From: Marinobacter santoriniensis NKSG1
Lineage (GTDB): Bacteria; Pseudomonadota; Gammaproteobacteria; Pseudomonadales; Oleiphilaceae
Assembly (NCBI RefSeq): GCF_000347775.1
Contig: NZ_APAT01000022.1
Coordinates: forward strand, 229,793-293,792
Length of the DNA stretch: 64,000 nucleotides
Reading direction: 5' to 3'
Position 1 is the first letter of the stretch. Every line of letters starts with the position of its first letter. Made by a program: the position numbers and the translations under genes. Below, piece after piece: positions 46,924 to 56,204 of the stretch. The notes beneath the pieces were generated by a model that saw only the letters and a program-made list of their open reading frames with translations, was not told the origin of the DNA and ran no database searches.

Positions 46924-48462
46924 ATGGCAACCCGAATTTACGTGCCCTGCGACACCACTGCGCTCTCCCTTGGCGCCGATGATGTGGCCACACTGATTGA
47001 ACGCCATGCGAGGGAGCTCGGTGTCGATATCACGCTTGTCCGGAACGGCTCCCGGGGCCTGTTCTGGCTGGAACCGCTGGTGGAAGTGGACACCGGAACC
47101 GGTCGGGTCGCCTACGGTCCGGTGGAGCCGGAGGATGTGGCGGGCCTGGTCGAGGCCGGGATGCTGGAAGCGCGGCCCGAGCACGAAAAATACCTGGGCA
47201 ATATCGAGGACCACCCTTACCTGAAACGCCAGCAACGGCTGACGTTCGCCCGCATCGGCCTGACCGATCCGCTGTCCATCGACGATTACCGGTCCCATGC
47301 AGGGTTTGACGGACTGGAGAAGGCGTTGAATCTGGAACCCCAGGGCATCGTCGAGGAGGTCAAGGCCTCTGGCCTGCGCGGCCGTGGCGGTGCTGCGTTT
47401 CCCACCGGGATCAAGTGGCAGACCGTACACGATGAGCCCTGGCAGCAGCAGAAGTACATCGTCTGTAACGCCGACGAAGGCGACTCCGGCACCTTTGCCG
47501 ACCGGCTGGTGATGGAATGCGATCCGTTCATGCTGATCGAAGGCATGACCATTGCCGGCCTGGCTGTGGGGGCCACCCGGGGATTTATCTACCTGCGCTC
47601 CGAGTACCCGGTGGCGCATCGGATACTCGACGAGGCCATCCGCCGGGCCGAAGCCGATGGCTATCTGGGTGAGGACGTCCGGGGCAGTGGTCGCGCTTTC
47701 CATCTGGAAGTCCGGCTGGCGGCGGGCGCCTATATCTGTGGCGAGGAAACATCGATGCTCGAAAGCCTGGAAGGCAAGCGGGGGCTGGTGCGTGCCAAGC
47801 CGCCGTTGCCGGCGATCAAGGGACTGTTCGGGCAGCCGACAGTGGTCAACAACGTACTGTCCTTTGCCGCGGTGCCCTTCATCCTGTCCCGGGGCGGACA
47901 GGCGTATGCCGATTACGGCATGGGCAAGTCCCGGGGCACCCTGCCCATCCAGCTGGCCGGCAATATCCGGCGCGGCGGACTGATTGAACTCGCCTTTGGC
48001 GTGACCCTGCGGGACATCCTGGAGGATTTTGGTGGTGGCACCTTTAGCGGTCGCCCGATGAAAGCGGTTCAGGTGGGTGGCCCATTGATGGCCTATATGC
48101 CAGAAAGTCAGTGGGATACCCCGATGGATTACGAGGCCTTCGCGGCCCTTGGCGCCGGCATCGGCCACGGGGGCGTGGTGGCGTTTGATGACACCGTCGA
48201 CATGGGCGAACAGGCCCGGTTTGCCATGGAATTCTGTACCGTCGAATCCTGCGGAAAGTGTACCCCCTGCCGCATCGGTTCCGTGCGTGGCGTGGAGGTG
48301 ATCGACCGCATCCGGGCCGGTGAAAACACCGACGCCAACCTGGTTCTGCTGGAAGACCTGTGCGAGACCATGGTCGATGGCTCGCTCTGCGCCATGGGCG
48401 GCATGACGCCGTTCCCGGTCCAGAGCGTGATGAAACATTTCCCGGACGACCTGACGGCCTGA
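46924..48462 (+). CDS. fdsB: NAD-dependent formate dehydrogenase beta subunit
   Basis: A 512-residue diaphorase subunit. An N-terminal thioredoxin-like part precedes the NuoF-like FMN/NADH domain (GLRGRGGAAFPTGIKW, CNADEGDSGTFADR, ETSMLESLEGKRG) and the [4Fe-4S] Cys in ESCGKCTPCRIGS. ATG 46924 is chosen because GGGAG is eight bases away; ATG 46918 would be too close. It reduces NAD+ with electrons from FdsA. Confidence 0.94.
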   Translation: MATRIYVPCDTTALSLGADDVATLIERHARELGVDITLVRNGSRGLFWLEPLVEVDTGTGRVAYGPVEPEDVAGLVEAGMLEARPEHEKYLGNIEDHPYLKRQQRLTFARIGLTDPLSIDDYRSHAGFDGLEKALNLEPQGIVEEVKASGLRGRGGAAFPTGIKWQTVHDEPWQQQKYIVCNADEGDSGTFADRLVMECDPFMLIEGMTIAGLAVGATRGFIYLRSEYPVAHRILDEAIRRAEADGYLGEDVRGSGRAFHLEVRLAAGAYICGEETSMLESLEGKRGLVRAKPPLPAIKGLFGQPTVVNNVLSFAAVPFILSRGGQAYADYGMGKSRGTLPIQLAGNIRRGGLIELAFGVTLRDILEDFGGGTFSGRPMKAVQVGGPLMAYMPESQWDTPMDYEAFAALGAGIGHGGVVAFDDTVDMGEQARFAMEFCTVESCGKCTPCRIGSVRGVEVIDRIRAGENTDANLVLLEDLCETMVDGSLCAMGGMTPFPVQSVMKHFPDDLTA

Positions 48463-48484
48463 CCGAATCGAGTGGAGGCACGAT

Positions 48485-51385
48485 ATGTTGCAATATTTTG
48501 ACCCCGGCAAGAGCGGCCTGAATCCCGACATCGATTACGGGACGCCGCCGAGCTCATCCGAAACCCTGGTCAGCGTGTCCATCGACGGCACCGACATCAG
48601 CGTACCCGAGGGCACCTCGGTGCTGCGGGCGGCCGCATTGGCGGGCATCACCATTCCCAAACTCTGTGCCTCGGACAACCTGGAGGCCTTCGGTTCCTGC
48701 CGCATGTGCGCCGTGGAAATCGAGGGCCGGCGGGGGTATCCGGCCTCCTGCACCACGCCCGTGGCGGAGGGCATGGCGGTCACCACCCAGAATGGCAAGC
48801 TGGCAAAGCTCCGGCGGAATATCATGGAGCTCTATATCTCCGACCATCCGCTGGACTGCCTGACCTGCCCGGCCAACGGCAACTGCGAACTGCAGGACGT
48901 CGCCGGTGCTGTTGGGCTGCGGGAAGTCCGTTACGGCTTCGAGGGCGAGAATCACCTGGATGCCGAAGTGGACGACTCCAATCCCTATTTCAGCTTCGAT
49001 CCGAGCAAGTGCATCGTCTGTTCCCGGTGCGTCCGTGCCTGCGAGGAAGTTCAGGGGACCTTTGCCCTGACCATCGAGGGCCGTGGCTTCGAATCGAAAG
49101 TATCGGCTGGCCAGAGCGAGCCGTTCATGGATTCCGAGTGCGTGTCCTGCGGCGCCTGCGTTCAGGCCTGCCCGACCTCGACACTGATGGAAAAGAGCGT
49201 GATCGACGCCGGCCAGCCGGAGCACAGCGTGGTGACTACCTGCGCCTACTGTGGCGTGGGCTGCTCGTTCAAGGCGGAAATGAAAGGCGACCAACTGGTG
49301 CGCATGGTGCCTTACAAGGGGGGCGACGCCAATCATGGCCACTCCTGCGTGAAGGGCCGCTTTGCCTTCGGGTACGCCACCCACAAGGATCGCATCCGCG
49401 AACCGATGATCCGGGATTCCATCAACGAACCCTGGCGCACCGTGTCCTGGGACGAGGCCATCGGTTTTGCCGCTAAGCGGCTCAAGGACACCCAGGCGAA
49501 GTATGGCCGCGAGAGCATTGGCGGCATTACCTCGTCCCGCTGCACCAACGAGGAAACCTATCTGGTGCAGAAACTCATCCGGGCCGCGTTCGGCAACAAC
49601 AACACCGATACCTGTGCCCGGGTCTGCCATTCCCCCACCGGTTTCGGCCTGAAAACCACCATTGGCGAATCGGCCGGGACCCAGACCTTTGACTCGGTGA
49701 TGAAGGCGGACACCATCGTGGTGATCGGCGCCAACCCCACGGACGCTCACCCGGTGTTCGGTTCCCAGATGCGTCGGCGTCTGCGCCAGGGGGCGAAGCT
49801 GATCGTCATCGATCCACGTCGGATCGACCTGCTGAAAACACCCCACGGCAGCGAAGGCATCCACCTGCCGCTTCGGCCCGGCACCAACGTCGCCATGGTG
49901 AATGCCCTGGCGCACGTCATCGTGACCGAGGGGCTGGAGGACAAGGCGTTTATCGAGAGCCGTTGCGAGCCGGACCAGTACCGGGCATGGCGCGACTTCA
50001 TCGTCGAGGAGCGCAACTCGCCGGAGGCCATGGAAGCAGTCACCGGTGTGCCGGCAGAACTGGTACGCAAGGCCGCACGGATCTATGGTGAAGCGCGCAA
50101 CGGTGCCATCTATTACGGCCTGGGAGTCACCGAGCACAGCCAGGGCTCGACCATGGTAATGGGTATCGCCAACCTCGCCATGGCGACCGGCAACCTGGGT
50201 CGCGAGGGCGTGGGCGTCAATCCGCTGCGGGGCCAGAACAACGTCCAAGGCTCCTGCGACATGGGCTCTTTCCCCCACGAACTGCCGGGATACCAGCACG
50301 TTGGCGATCCGAATGTGCGCGAGCGCTTCGAGGGTGACTGGGGCGTGTCCATCGACCCCGAGCCGGGGCTGCGGATTCCCAATATGTTCGACGCGGCCAT
50401 TGCCGGTACCTTCAAGGCCATGTATGTGCAGGGTGAGGACATTGCCCAATCGGACCCCAACACCCAGCATGTGGAAGCGGCGCTGACGTCGCTGGACTGC
50501 CTGATCGTGCAGGATATCTTCCTGAACGAGACCGCCAAATACGCCCATGTGCTGTTGCCGGGCTCCACTTTCCTCGAGAAGAACGGCACCTTCACCAACG
50601 CCGAACGCCGCATCAACCGGGTTCGCAAGGTCATGGCGCCGGTGGCCGGCATGGAGGACTGGGAAGTCACCATGGCACTGTCCAATGCACTGGGCTACCC
50701 GATGCACTACCAGCATCCATCGGAGATCATGGACGAGATTGCCCGTCTCACGCCCACCTTCACCGGCGTGAGCTACGACAAGCTCGACCGTTTGGGCAGC
50801 ATCCAGTGGCCCTGCAACGAGGAGCACCCGGACGGTACCCCGACCATGCATGTGCTCGATTTCCCCATTGGCCGGGGCAAGTTTGCCGTCACCGAGTACG
50901 TGGCCAGTGAGGAGAAGACCAACCGGAAGTTCCCGCTGCTGCTGACCACCGGCCGCATCCTGAGCCAGTACAACGTTGGCGCCCAGACCCGCCGGACGGA
51001 GAACAGCCGCTGGCACGAAGAGGACGTACTGGAGATCCACCCCAGCGATGCCGAGCTTCGCGGTATCCACGACGGCGACTGGCTGGGGATTTCCAGCCGG
51101 GTGGGCCGGACCGTACTGCGGGCGAAAGTCAGTGACCGGATGCTGCCGGGCGTGGTCTACACCACCTTCCACCATCCCGGCAGCGGTGCCAACGTGATTA
51201 CCACCGACAGCTCCGACTGGGCCACCAACTGCCCGGAATACAAGGTGACGGCGGTACAGGTGGAGAAAGTGACCCAGCCGTCGGAGTGGCAGCGCCACTT
51301 CCAACAGTTCGACCAACGTCAGCAGGAACTGCTGACGCCGGCAGAGGCCGGAACGGAGACATCCGATGCCACGGCCATCAAGTAG
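48485..51385 (+). CDS. fdsA: NAD-dependent formate dehydrogenase alpha (molybdopterin) subunit
   Basis: A 966-residue catalytic subunit. N-terminal [2Fe-2S] ferredoxin domain (PKLCASDNLEAFGSCRMC), His/Cys cluster region (HPLDCLTCPANGNCELQ), two ferredoxin-type [4Fe-4S] sites (CIVCSRCVRACEE, CVSCGACVQACP), a further cluster at CAYCGVGCSFK, then the bis-MGD fold. The metal ligand is Cys in NTDTCARVCHSPT, an ordinary codon rather than selenocysteine. This is the oxygen-tolerant cytosolic Fds type. Overlaps fdhD by 20 bases. Confidence 0.95.
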   Translation: MLQYFDPGKSGLNPDIDYGTPPSSSETLVSVSIDGTDISVPEGTSVLRAAALAGITIPKLCASDNLEAFGSCRMCAVEIEGRRGYPASCTTPVAEGMAVTTQNGKLAKLRRNIMELYISDHPLDCLTCPANGNCELQDVAGAVGLREVRYGFEGENHLDAEVDDSNPYFSFDPSKCIVCSRCVRACEEVQGTFALTIEGRGFESKVSAGQSEPFMDSECVSCGACVQACPTSTLMEKSVIDAGQPEHSVVTTCAYCGVGCSFKAEMKGDQLVRMVPYKGGDANHGHSCVKGRFAFGYATHKDRIREPMIRDSINEPWRTVSWDEAIGFAAKRLKDTQAKYGRESIGGITSSRCTNEETYLVQKLIRAAFGNNNTDTCARVCHSPTGFGLKTTIGESAGTQTFDSVMKADTIVVIGANPTDAHPVFGSQMRRRLRQGAKLIVIDPRRIDLLKTPHGSEGIHLPLRPGTNVAMVNALAHVIVTEGLEDKAFIESRCEPDQYRAWRDFIVEERNSPEAMEAVTGVPAELVRKAARIYGEARNGAIYYGLGVTEHSQGSTMVMGIANLAMATGNLGREGVGVNPLRGQNNVQGSCDMGSFPHELPGYQHVGDPNVRERFEGDWGVSIDPEPGLRIPNMFDAAIAGTFKAMYVQGEDIAQSDPNTQHVEAALTSLDCLIVQDIFLNETAKYAHVLLPGSTFLEKNGTFTNAERRINRVRKVMAPVAGMEDWEVTMALSNALGYPMHYQHPSEIMDEIARLTPTFTGVSYDKLDRLGSIQWPCNEEHPDGTPTMHVLDFPIGRGKFAVTEYVASEEKTNRKFPLLLTTGRILSQYNVGAQTRRTENSRWHEEDVLEIHPSDAELRGIHDGDWLGISSRVGRTVLRAKVSDRMLPGVVYTTFHHPGSGANVITTDSSDWATNCPEYKVTAVQVEKVTQPSEWQRHFQQFDQRQQELLTPAEAGTETSDATAIK

Positions 51386-52253
51386 TCCGGCGGCTGCCGC
51401 AACGGTGACCCTGGCCTCCGGCCCGGATCATCGTCCGCCGGCGAGCTGTGAGGTTCCGGTAAACGTGTACGGTGGTATCCGGCCGGCGTCGGGCCTGGAC
51501 CGGGTGGCCGAGGAAGTGCCCGTGGCGATGGTCTACAACGGTATTTCCCACGCGGTGATGATGGCCTCGCCCTGTGACCTGGAAGATTTCGCCCTGGGTT
51601 TCAGCCTGACCGAGGGCATTCTGGACCGGCCGGACCAGCTGTTCGGCCTGGACATGTACGCCCGTGAGGATGGTATTTCCGTTGAGATGCACATTGCCGG
51701 TGACTGTTTCGCACGACTGCGGGAACAGCGACGCAACATGACCGGTCGCACCGGTTGCGGTCTTTGCGGTACCGAATCCCTGGCGCACGCGATCCGTCCC
51801 ATCGGGAGGGTGCCCGCGGGACCGGCTCCGGACGACGCGGCTGTCCAGCGGGCTTTGAAAAATCTGCGTTGTTATCAGCCCCTGCAGGAGCAGACCGGTG
51901 CCACCCATGGTGCCGCCTGGTGCGACAACGAGGGCCGGATACACCAGGCCCGGGAAGATGTAGGGCGGCACAACGCCCTGGATAAGCTGATCGGGGCGCG
52001 TATCCGGGACCACGGCCCCACGGCGTTCGACAACGGTTTTGTCCTGGTGTCCAGCCGCGCCAGCTTCGAAATGGTGCACAAGAGTGCCAGTGTCGGCGTG
52101 CGGACACTGGTGGCGGTATCCGCAGCCACCGCCCTGGCGATCCGGGAAGCCGACAAGGCGGGGATGACCCTGATCGGCTTTGCCCGCCCGGGTCGGCACG
52201 TGCGCTACAACCGCGGCGACGAGTTTCCTGTCGAGGAGAGCATTGATGAGTGA
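51366..52253 (+). CDS. fdhD: formate dehydrogenase accessory sulfurtransferase
   Basis: A 295-residue FdhD that moves sulfur from a cysteine desulfurase to the molybdenum cofactor of formate dehydrogenase. The catalytic Cys pair is in RTGCGLCGTES; EDVGRHNALDKLIG and SSRASFEMVHKSA are conserved. The start lies inside the end of fdsA and the end overlaps fdsD by eight bases, so its synthesis is tied to the enzyme. The first 30 residues are low-complexity and variable. Confidence 0.94.
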   Translation: MPRPSSSPAAAATVTLASGPDHRPPASCEVPVNVYGGIRPASGLDRVAEEVPVAMVYNGISHAVMMASPCDLEDFALGFSLTEGILDRPDQLFGLDMYAREDGISVEMHIAGDCFARLREQRRNMTGRTGCGLCGTESLAHAIRPIGRVPAGPAPDDAAVQRALKNLRCYQPLQEQTGATHGAAWCDNEGRIHQAREDVGRHNALDKLIGARIRDHGPTAFDNGFVLVSSRASFEMVHKSASVGVRTLVAVSAATALAIREADKAGMTLIGFARPGRHVRYNRGDEFPVEESIDE

Positions 52254-52479
52254 CCAGCAACTCCAGAACCTGATCAAGATGATCAACCAGATCAGTATCA
52301 ATAACCTCCATCATGGCGATGAGGACAAGGCCGCGGATGTCGTCGCCACCCACATCCGGAAATTCTGGGCCCGGAGCATGAAACAGCAGATCATCGATTA
52401 CGCTGAGTCCGATGGCATCGAGTTGTCGGCGGTCTCCCGGCTTGCCGTCAAACGCCTGGCCGAACCCCAGGAAGCCTGA
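52246..52479 (+). CDS. fdsD: formate dehydrogenase delta subunit
   Basis: A 77-residue protein of the FdsD family: LQNLIKMINQISINNLH, then VATHIRKFWARSMKQQIIDY, which is its hallmark. The ATG at 52246 follows GAGGAG. It is required for or stabilises the active enzyme in related bacteria. Last gene of the operon; I see no clear terminator after it. Confidence 0.92.
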   Translation: MSDQQLQNLIKMINQISINNLHHGDEDKAADVVATHIRKFWARSMKQQIIDYAESDGIELSAVSRLAVKRLAEPQEA

Positions 52480-52573
52480 ACCGGTCATCAAACTGTCGCC
52501 CGCCTGTCACCTCCCGGTCACCCGTCTTTGCCATGGTGGCTTTGTCCGGATTGGTTGAGTGGCGGGAGGCGAC

Positions 52574-53425
52574 ATGCGTAACTACCGGAGCGTATTCATT
52601 TCCGATGTCCATCTGGGAACGGCCGATTGCCAGGCCGACTACCTGCTGGATTTCCTCCACAAGGTCCGGTGCGACACCCTGTATCTGGTGGGCGACATTG
52701 TCGACCTGATCGCCATGCAGCGTCGCGCCCATTTCCCCGAAACCCACCGCAAGGTCATCCATCGGCTGGTGGATCTGGCGGCCTCGGGTACCCGGGTGGT
52801 GTACATTCCCGGCAACCATGACGAATTCTTCCGCCGTTTCTGCGGCCAGACCCTGTCCGGCATCGAGATACGGGAAAAAGCGGTGCACACCACCGCCGAC
52901 GGTCGCCAGTTCCTGGTATGTCACGGTGACCAGTTTGACCAGGTGGTCCGCTGCAGTCCGCTGATGCTGCTCGTGGGCGATCGGGCCCATGGCCTGTTGC
53001 TGCGGGTTAACCGGTGGTTCAACGCCCTGCGTCGGTTACAGGGCAAGCCCTACTGGTCCCTGGCGGCCTGGGTGAAAAGCCGGATCGGACGCGCCCGTAC
53101 CTTTATCCGGCGCTTCGAACTGGCGGCCCTGACCGTGGCCGAGCGGGGCCACTACGACGGCTTCATTTGCGGCCACATCCATTCGGCGGGCTTTCTGCGC
53201 AGCGACGACGCGCTCTACTGTAACGATGGCGATTGGGTGGAGCATTGCACCGCCCTCACTGAGCGGGAGGACGGCCGGCTGGAGTTACTGCACTGGTCGG
53301 AGTGCCCGAGCGTGCTGGCCGCCGAGCCTGCCGGGCCACATCCGGATGTCTGTGGTGAGGATCGGCCCGCCGTTGATGTTTTGCCCTCCCGCTTTGTGGA
53401 GCAGGTGAATCAGTTGACTGGCTGA
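52574..53425 (+). CDS. UDP-2,3-diacylglucosamine pyrophosphatase-like metallophosphatase
   Basis: A 283-residue calcineurin-type phosphoesterase of the LpxH-like group (COG2908). The five metal motifs are intact: SDVHLG, GDIVDL, GNHDE, CHGD and GHIHSAG. GGGAGG sits five bases before the ATG at 52574. Related proteins are found in many bacteria alongside true LpxH, so the substrate may be another phospholipid or sugar-nucleotide. Stands alone after the fds operon. Confidence 0.87.
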   Translation: MRNYRSVFISDVHLGTADCQADYLLDFLHKVRCDTLYLVGDIVDLIAMQRRAHFPETHRKVIHRLVDLAASGTRVVYIPGNHDEFFRRFCGQTLSGIEIREKAVHTTADGRQFLVCHGDQFDQVVRCSPLMLLVGDRAHGLLLRVNRWFNALRRLQGKPYWSLAAWVKSRIGRARTFIRRFELAALTVAERGHYDGFICGHIHSAGFLRSDDALYCNDGDWVEHCTALTEREDGRLELLHWSECPSVLAAEPAGPHPDVCGEDRPAVDVLPSRFVEQVNQLTG

Positions 53426-53507
53426 TGTATCGGGTTACGCGGTGGAATCTCGGGAATGGATCAACTAGTCTGAATTCAGGACATTACGAAAACTCGAGGA
53501 GCTCTCC

Positions 53508-53957
53508 ATGATCGTGCGAATTTTTCTGACAGTGCTGCTCATGGTGATTGGCCTTTCTGCCAGTGCCTCAGATGGGCTGGTTTCCGTAAAGAGCCCGCAT
53601 ACGGTGTCTGTAACCATGGACCGGTTGGAGGCCCTTGTGAAGGATCGGGGGCTTAAAGTCTTCGCCAGGATCGATCATGCCGCCGGTGCACGCAGCATTG
53701 ATCAATCGCTGCGTCCGACGCAGTTGCTGATCTTTGGCAATCCCAAGGGAGGAACCCCGTTCATGCAGTGTGCCCAGACGGTCGGGATCGACCTGCCCTT
53801 GAAGGCCCTGGCGTGGGAAGACGATGCCGGTCAGGTATGGCTCGGCTACAACAATCCCATCTGGCTGGCAAAACGGCACAGCGTTCCGGACTGTCCGGTG
53901 GCGGAGAAGCTGGCCAGTGCTTTAAACGACCTCGTCCAGTTCACGGTTGCACCCTAG
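53508..53957 (+). CDS. exported DUF302 protein
   Basis: A 149-residue protein with a signal peptide (LMVIGLSASA) and one DUF302 domain: TMDRLEALVKDRGLKVFARIDH, LLIFGNPKGGTPFM and PLKALAWEDDAGQVWLGYNNP. Unlike the cytosolic DUF302 protein at 20749-21135 it is periplasmic. The function of the family is unknown. GAGGAG precedes the ATG. Confidence 0.85.
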   Translation: MIVRIFLTVLLMVIGLSASASDGLVSVKSPHTVSVTMDRLEALVKDRGLKVFARIDHAAGARSIDQSLRPTQLLIFGNPKGGTPFMQCAQTVGIDLPLKALAWEDDAGQVWLGYNNPIWLAKRHSVPDCPVAEKLASALNDLVQFTVAP

Positions 53958-54017
53958 TGTCCGGTGATCTGATCAACCTACGCAGTAGGTCAGCGAAATA
54001 GCGAAACGGGATACTGC

Positions 54018-54617
54018 TCAGGCGCGATAGGCATCCAGAATTTGCGCCATATCCTCGCCCAGGCCTACGAGCTCCTCGTCAGGAAGATTTCGTTCTGCGA
54101 TTGAGCGCAGCCCCATGATCTGGCTCTGCAGGAGTCGGGCTAGGCGGTCGGGCTTGGTGCGCTCCTTCAGTTCCCCCCGTTCCTTCGCTTGCTCAAGCAA
54201 CTCTTCGAAGGACTGTTCGATTGCTTTGAGAATTGCCTGCGCCTGTTCCGATAATCCCGCGTGAATGTTGCTGGACTCAAGCAGGGTTTTGACGATGAGA
54301 CAGGCACGAGAAGGGGCGACGCCCTTTTGGGTGCAGCTTACGGCGATATTGCGAAGATAGTCCTGGAGGCCGTCGACGATGGAATCGTAATCGGCCATAT
54401 GTTCTGCCAGTTCCGATCCGCCGGCTGCGGCGTAGCGAGTCAGTGCCTCCAGGTATAGGCCATCTTTGCTGCCAAAGGTTGCGTAGATACTGCCAGGCCG
54501 CATATCCAGGGCCTCTTCGATCTGCTTCATTGAACTGCCATGGTAGCCCTTTTCCCAAAACAGGCTGATGGCGCGAGAAAGGGCGGACTCCCGATCATAG
54601 GCTGGGCGTCTGGGCAT
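54018..54617 (-). CDS. TetR-family transcriptional regulator
   Basis: A 199-residue repressor started at MPRRPAYDRESAL; an ATG 15 bases earlier (54632) is possible since neither has a strong ribosome site. The helix-turn-helix is at residues about 25-45 (GYHGSSMKQIEEAL, then MRPGSIYATFGSKDGLYLEAL). The rest is the helical ligand-binding domain. It is divergent from the AhpD-like gene, with three palindromes between, and most likely represses both genes. Confidence 0.9.
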   Translation of the reverse strand: MPRRPAYDRESALSRAISLFWEKGYHGSSMKQIEEALDMRPGSIYATFGSKDGLYLEALTRYAAAGGSELAEHMADYDSIVDGLQDYLRNIAVSCTQKGVAPSRACLIVKTLLESSNIHAGLSEQAQAILKAIEQSFEELLEQAKERGELKERTKPDRLARLLQSQIMGLRSIAERNLPDEELVGLGEDMAQILDAYRA

Positions 54618-54638
54618 CGTTTCACCATCCATCTTGTC

Positions 54639-54718
54639 TTGAATATTTGTTCAATTATAACTTGAATGACCATTCAAAAACAGATAGGGTTTCGTTGTTG
54701 AGCAAACATTCATGAATG
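54639..54718. promoter_or_regulatory. three palindromes, likely TetR operators
   Basis: The divergent gap holds TTGAA-N6-TTCAA (54639-54654), TTGAAT-GACC-ATTCAA (54662-54677) and the perfect 12-base palindrome CATTCATGAATG (54707-54718). All share a TTGAA/ATTCA-type half site, as expected for cooperative binding by the adjacent TetR protein. The last one overlaps the leader of the AhpD-like gene. Confidence 0.6.
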
Positions 54719-54728
54719 GAGAGTGATT

Positions 54729-55283
54729 ATGGCCGATTTCAGGTTGCACGATATTGACTCTGCTCCGGAAGGCGCGAAGCCTTTTCTGGAGAATTCGCAG
54801 AAGAATTTTGGCATGATTCCGAGTCTGCATGCGGTGATGGCCGAATCGCCTCAGGTACTGGAGGCCTATCAGAAGCTGCACCAGCTGGTTCTGGACAGTA
54901 GTTTCGATAATGAAGAGAAGACTGTGGTCTGGCAGACCATCAATGTCGAGAATGCCTGTCATTACTGTGTGCCGGCACATACCGGTATCGCCAAGGCGAT
55001 GAAGGTGTCCGACGACATTATTGAGCCGTTGCGCAACGAAACACCACTGCCAAACGAAAAGCTTGAAGCGCTGCGCGACTTTACCCTGGCGGTGATGCGC
55101 AAACGGGGCAACGTGAGCCAGGAGGATCTGGATGCATTCTTCAAGGCGGGCTATGAGCATCGGCAGGTTTTGGAAGTCATCATGACACTGTCACAAAAAA
55201 CCATAAGTAACTATATCAACCATATCGCCGAAACACCGGTTGATGAGCCGTTCAAGAAGTTTGCCTGGAGTAAGAATCGGTAA
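54729..55283 (+). CDS. carboxymuconolactone decarboxylase / AhpD-like protein
   Basis: A 184-residue helical protein with the AhpD-type redox site ENACHYCVPAHTG (CxxC and nearby His). Such proteins act as disulfide reductants or peroxidases. The ATG at 54729 follows GGAGAG; a GTG two codons earlier is less likely. Divergent from a TetR regulator. It may respond to an oxidant or electrophile, which is inferred from the family. Confidence 0.87.
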   Translation: MADFRLHDIDSAPEGAKPFLENSQKNFGMIPSLHAVMAESPQVLEAYQKLHQLVLDSSFDNEEKTVVWQTINVENACHYCVPAHTGIAKAMKVSDDIIEPLRNETPLPNEKLEALRDFTLAVMRKRGNVSQEDLDAFFKAGYEHRQVLEVIMTLSQKTISNYINHIAETPVDEPFKKFAWSKNR

Positions 55284-55373
55284 AATGCAGATACAGGCCA
55301 TGTGGTTCATTCCAGATGGCCTGCCTGCAAGCCTGTACCTTCCCCATACCCAGGTGACGGGTAAAATACCCTG

Positions 55374-56066
55374 ATGACCCGTTCACAGTGGCTTTTCCGT
55401 CTTTTCTTCCTGGCGATCGTCGCGTTACTGATGGTCGCTATCTGGTTGCTCCTTCGACAGCTGGGCATGCCAGCCAGCCTTGCACCGACCGCCCTGTCAG
55501 AGTGGCTGATACGTCAAGGTATGCTTGGGCCTCTGCTCCTGATGTTGATGATGATCCTTGCTGTTGTCGTCGGGCCGATTCCCACGCTGCCTATCAGTGC
55601 CGCCGCCGGCCTGGTCTATGGGATGTTCACCGGTACTGCTATTGCCGTAGTCGGCGCCCTCGCCGGGGCCCTTATTGCCTTTTACCTGGCCCGCATTCTT
55701 GGACGCGAGGCCGTGCAGCGCAAGCTGGCCCACAACCCGGTATTTTCAGCCCGGGGCTCCCAGCGCTTTTTATTTGTTGCTGTGCTTTTAACCCGGCTGA
55801 TTCCTCTGTTCTCCTTCGCTCTGATCAGTTATGCAGCGGGCGTCACGGCTATAAGGGGCTGGCGTTATGCGCTGGCGACCGCTGTGGGCATGCTGCCAAT
55901 GACGTTTGTGTTTGCCGGACTGGGCCAGAGTTTCGAACTCAGCCCTGTACTTACGGTGGTTGCCGCAGTAACCATCCTGATAGTCATGAGTACCCTGCCA
56001 CTCTACCTCCGTCGACGTCCCCACTCCCGATTGTCCCAATGGCTGCACCTGGATGGCCATATCTGA
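55374..56066 (+). CDS. TVP38/TMEM64 (DedA-like) membrane protein
   Basis: A 230-residue inner-membrane protein with about six hydrophobic stretches and the SNARE-associated/DedA core (VVVGPIPTLPISAAAGLVYG, GALAGALIAFYLARILGR, RFLFVAVLLTRLIPLFSF). DedA-like proteins move or distribute phospholipid headgroup lipids across membranes. No clear operon partner; it ends about 40 bases before the first ECF-type promoter of the next region. Confidence 0.85.
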   Translation: MTRSQWLFRLFFLAIVALLMVAIWLLLRQLGMPASLAPTALSEWLIRQGMLGPLLLMLMMILAVVVGPIPTLPISAAAGLVYGMFTGTAIAVVGALAGALIAFYLARILGREAVQRKLAHNPVFSARGSQRFLFVAVLLTRLIPLFSFALISYAAGVTAIRGWRYALATAVGMLPMTFVFAGLGQSFELSPVLTVVAAVTILIVMSTLPLYLRRRPHSRLSQWLHLDGHI

Positions 56067-56106
56067 AAGTCTTTCGTGCCGCCATTTAAAGAAGACCTTC
56101 TGCCGC

Positions 56107-56134
56107 TGTAACAACCCCGGGACCACAGTGTCTT
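56107..56134 (+). promoter_or_regulatory. ECF-type promoter of bufA-doxX
   Basis: TGTAACA (56107-56113), 15 bases, then TGTCTT (56129-56134). The first box and spacing are identical to four other sites at 58.6-62.4 kb. GTAAC-type -35 boxes are known for SigF-like ECF sigma factors that control DUF2282 gene clusters. The implied start lies about 60 bases before bufA. Confidence 0.72.
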
Positions 56135-56204
56135 CAGAAAGGACGGTGCAGTTCTGCTGTCCGTTTCAGGAATCCCACACAGTGAATTGAAAGGAGAAGT
56201 CATC

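Noticed and set aside
48554..51316. 920-codon minus-strand frame opposite fdsA
   Set aside because: Long only because of third-position GC bias; it lacks domains and lies wholly inside fdsA.
48485..51385. Possible selenocysteine formate dehydrogenase
   Set aside because: The metal-ligand position is an ordinary Cys codon and there is no in-frame TGA or SECIS-like hairpin there.
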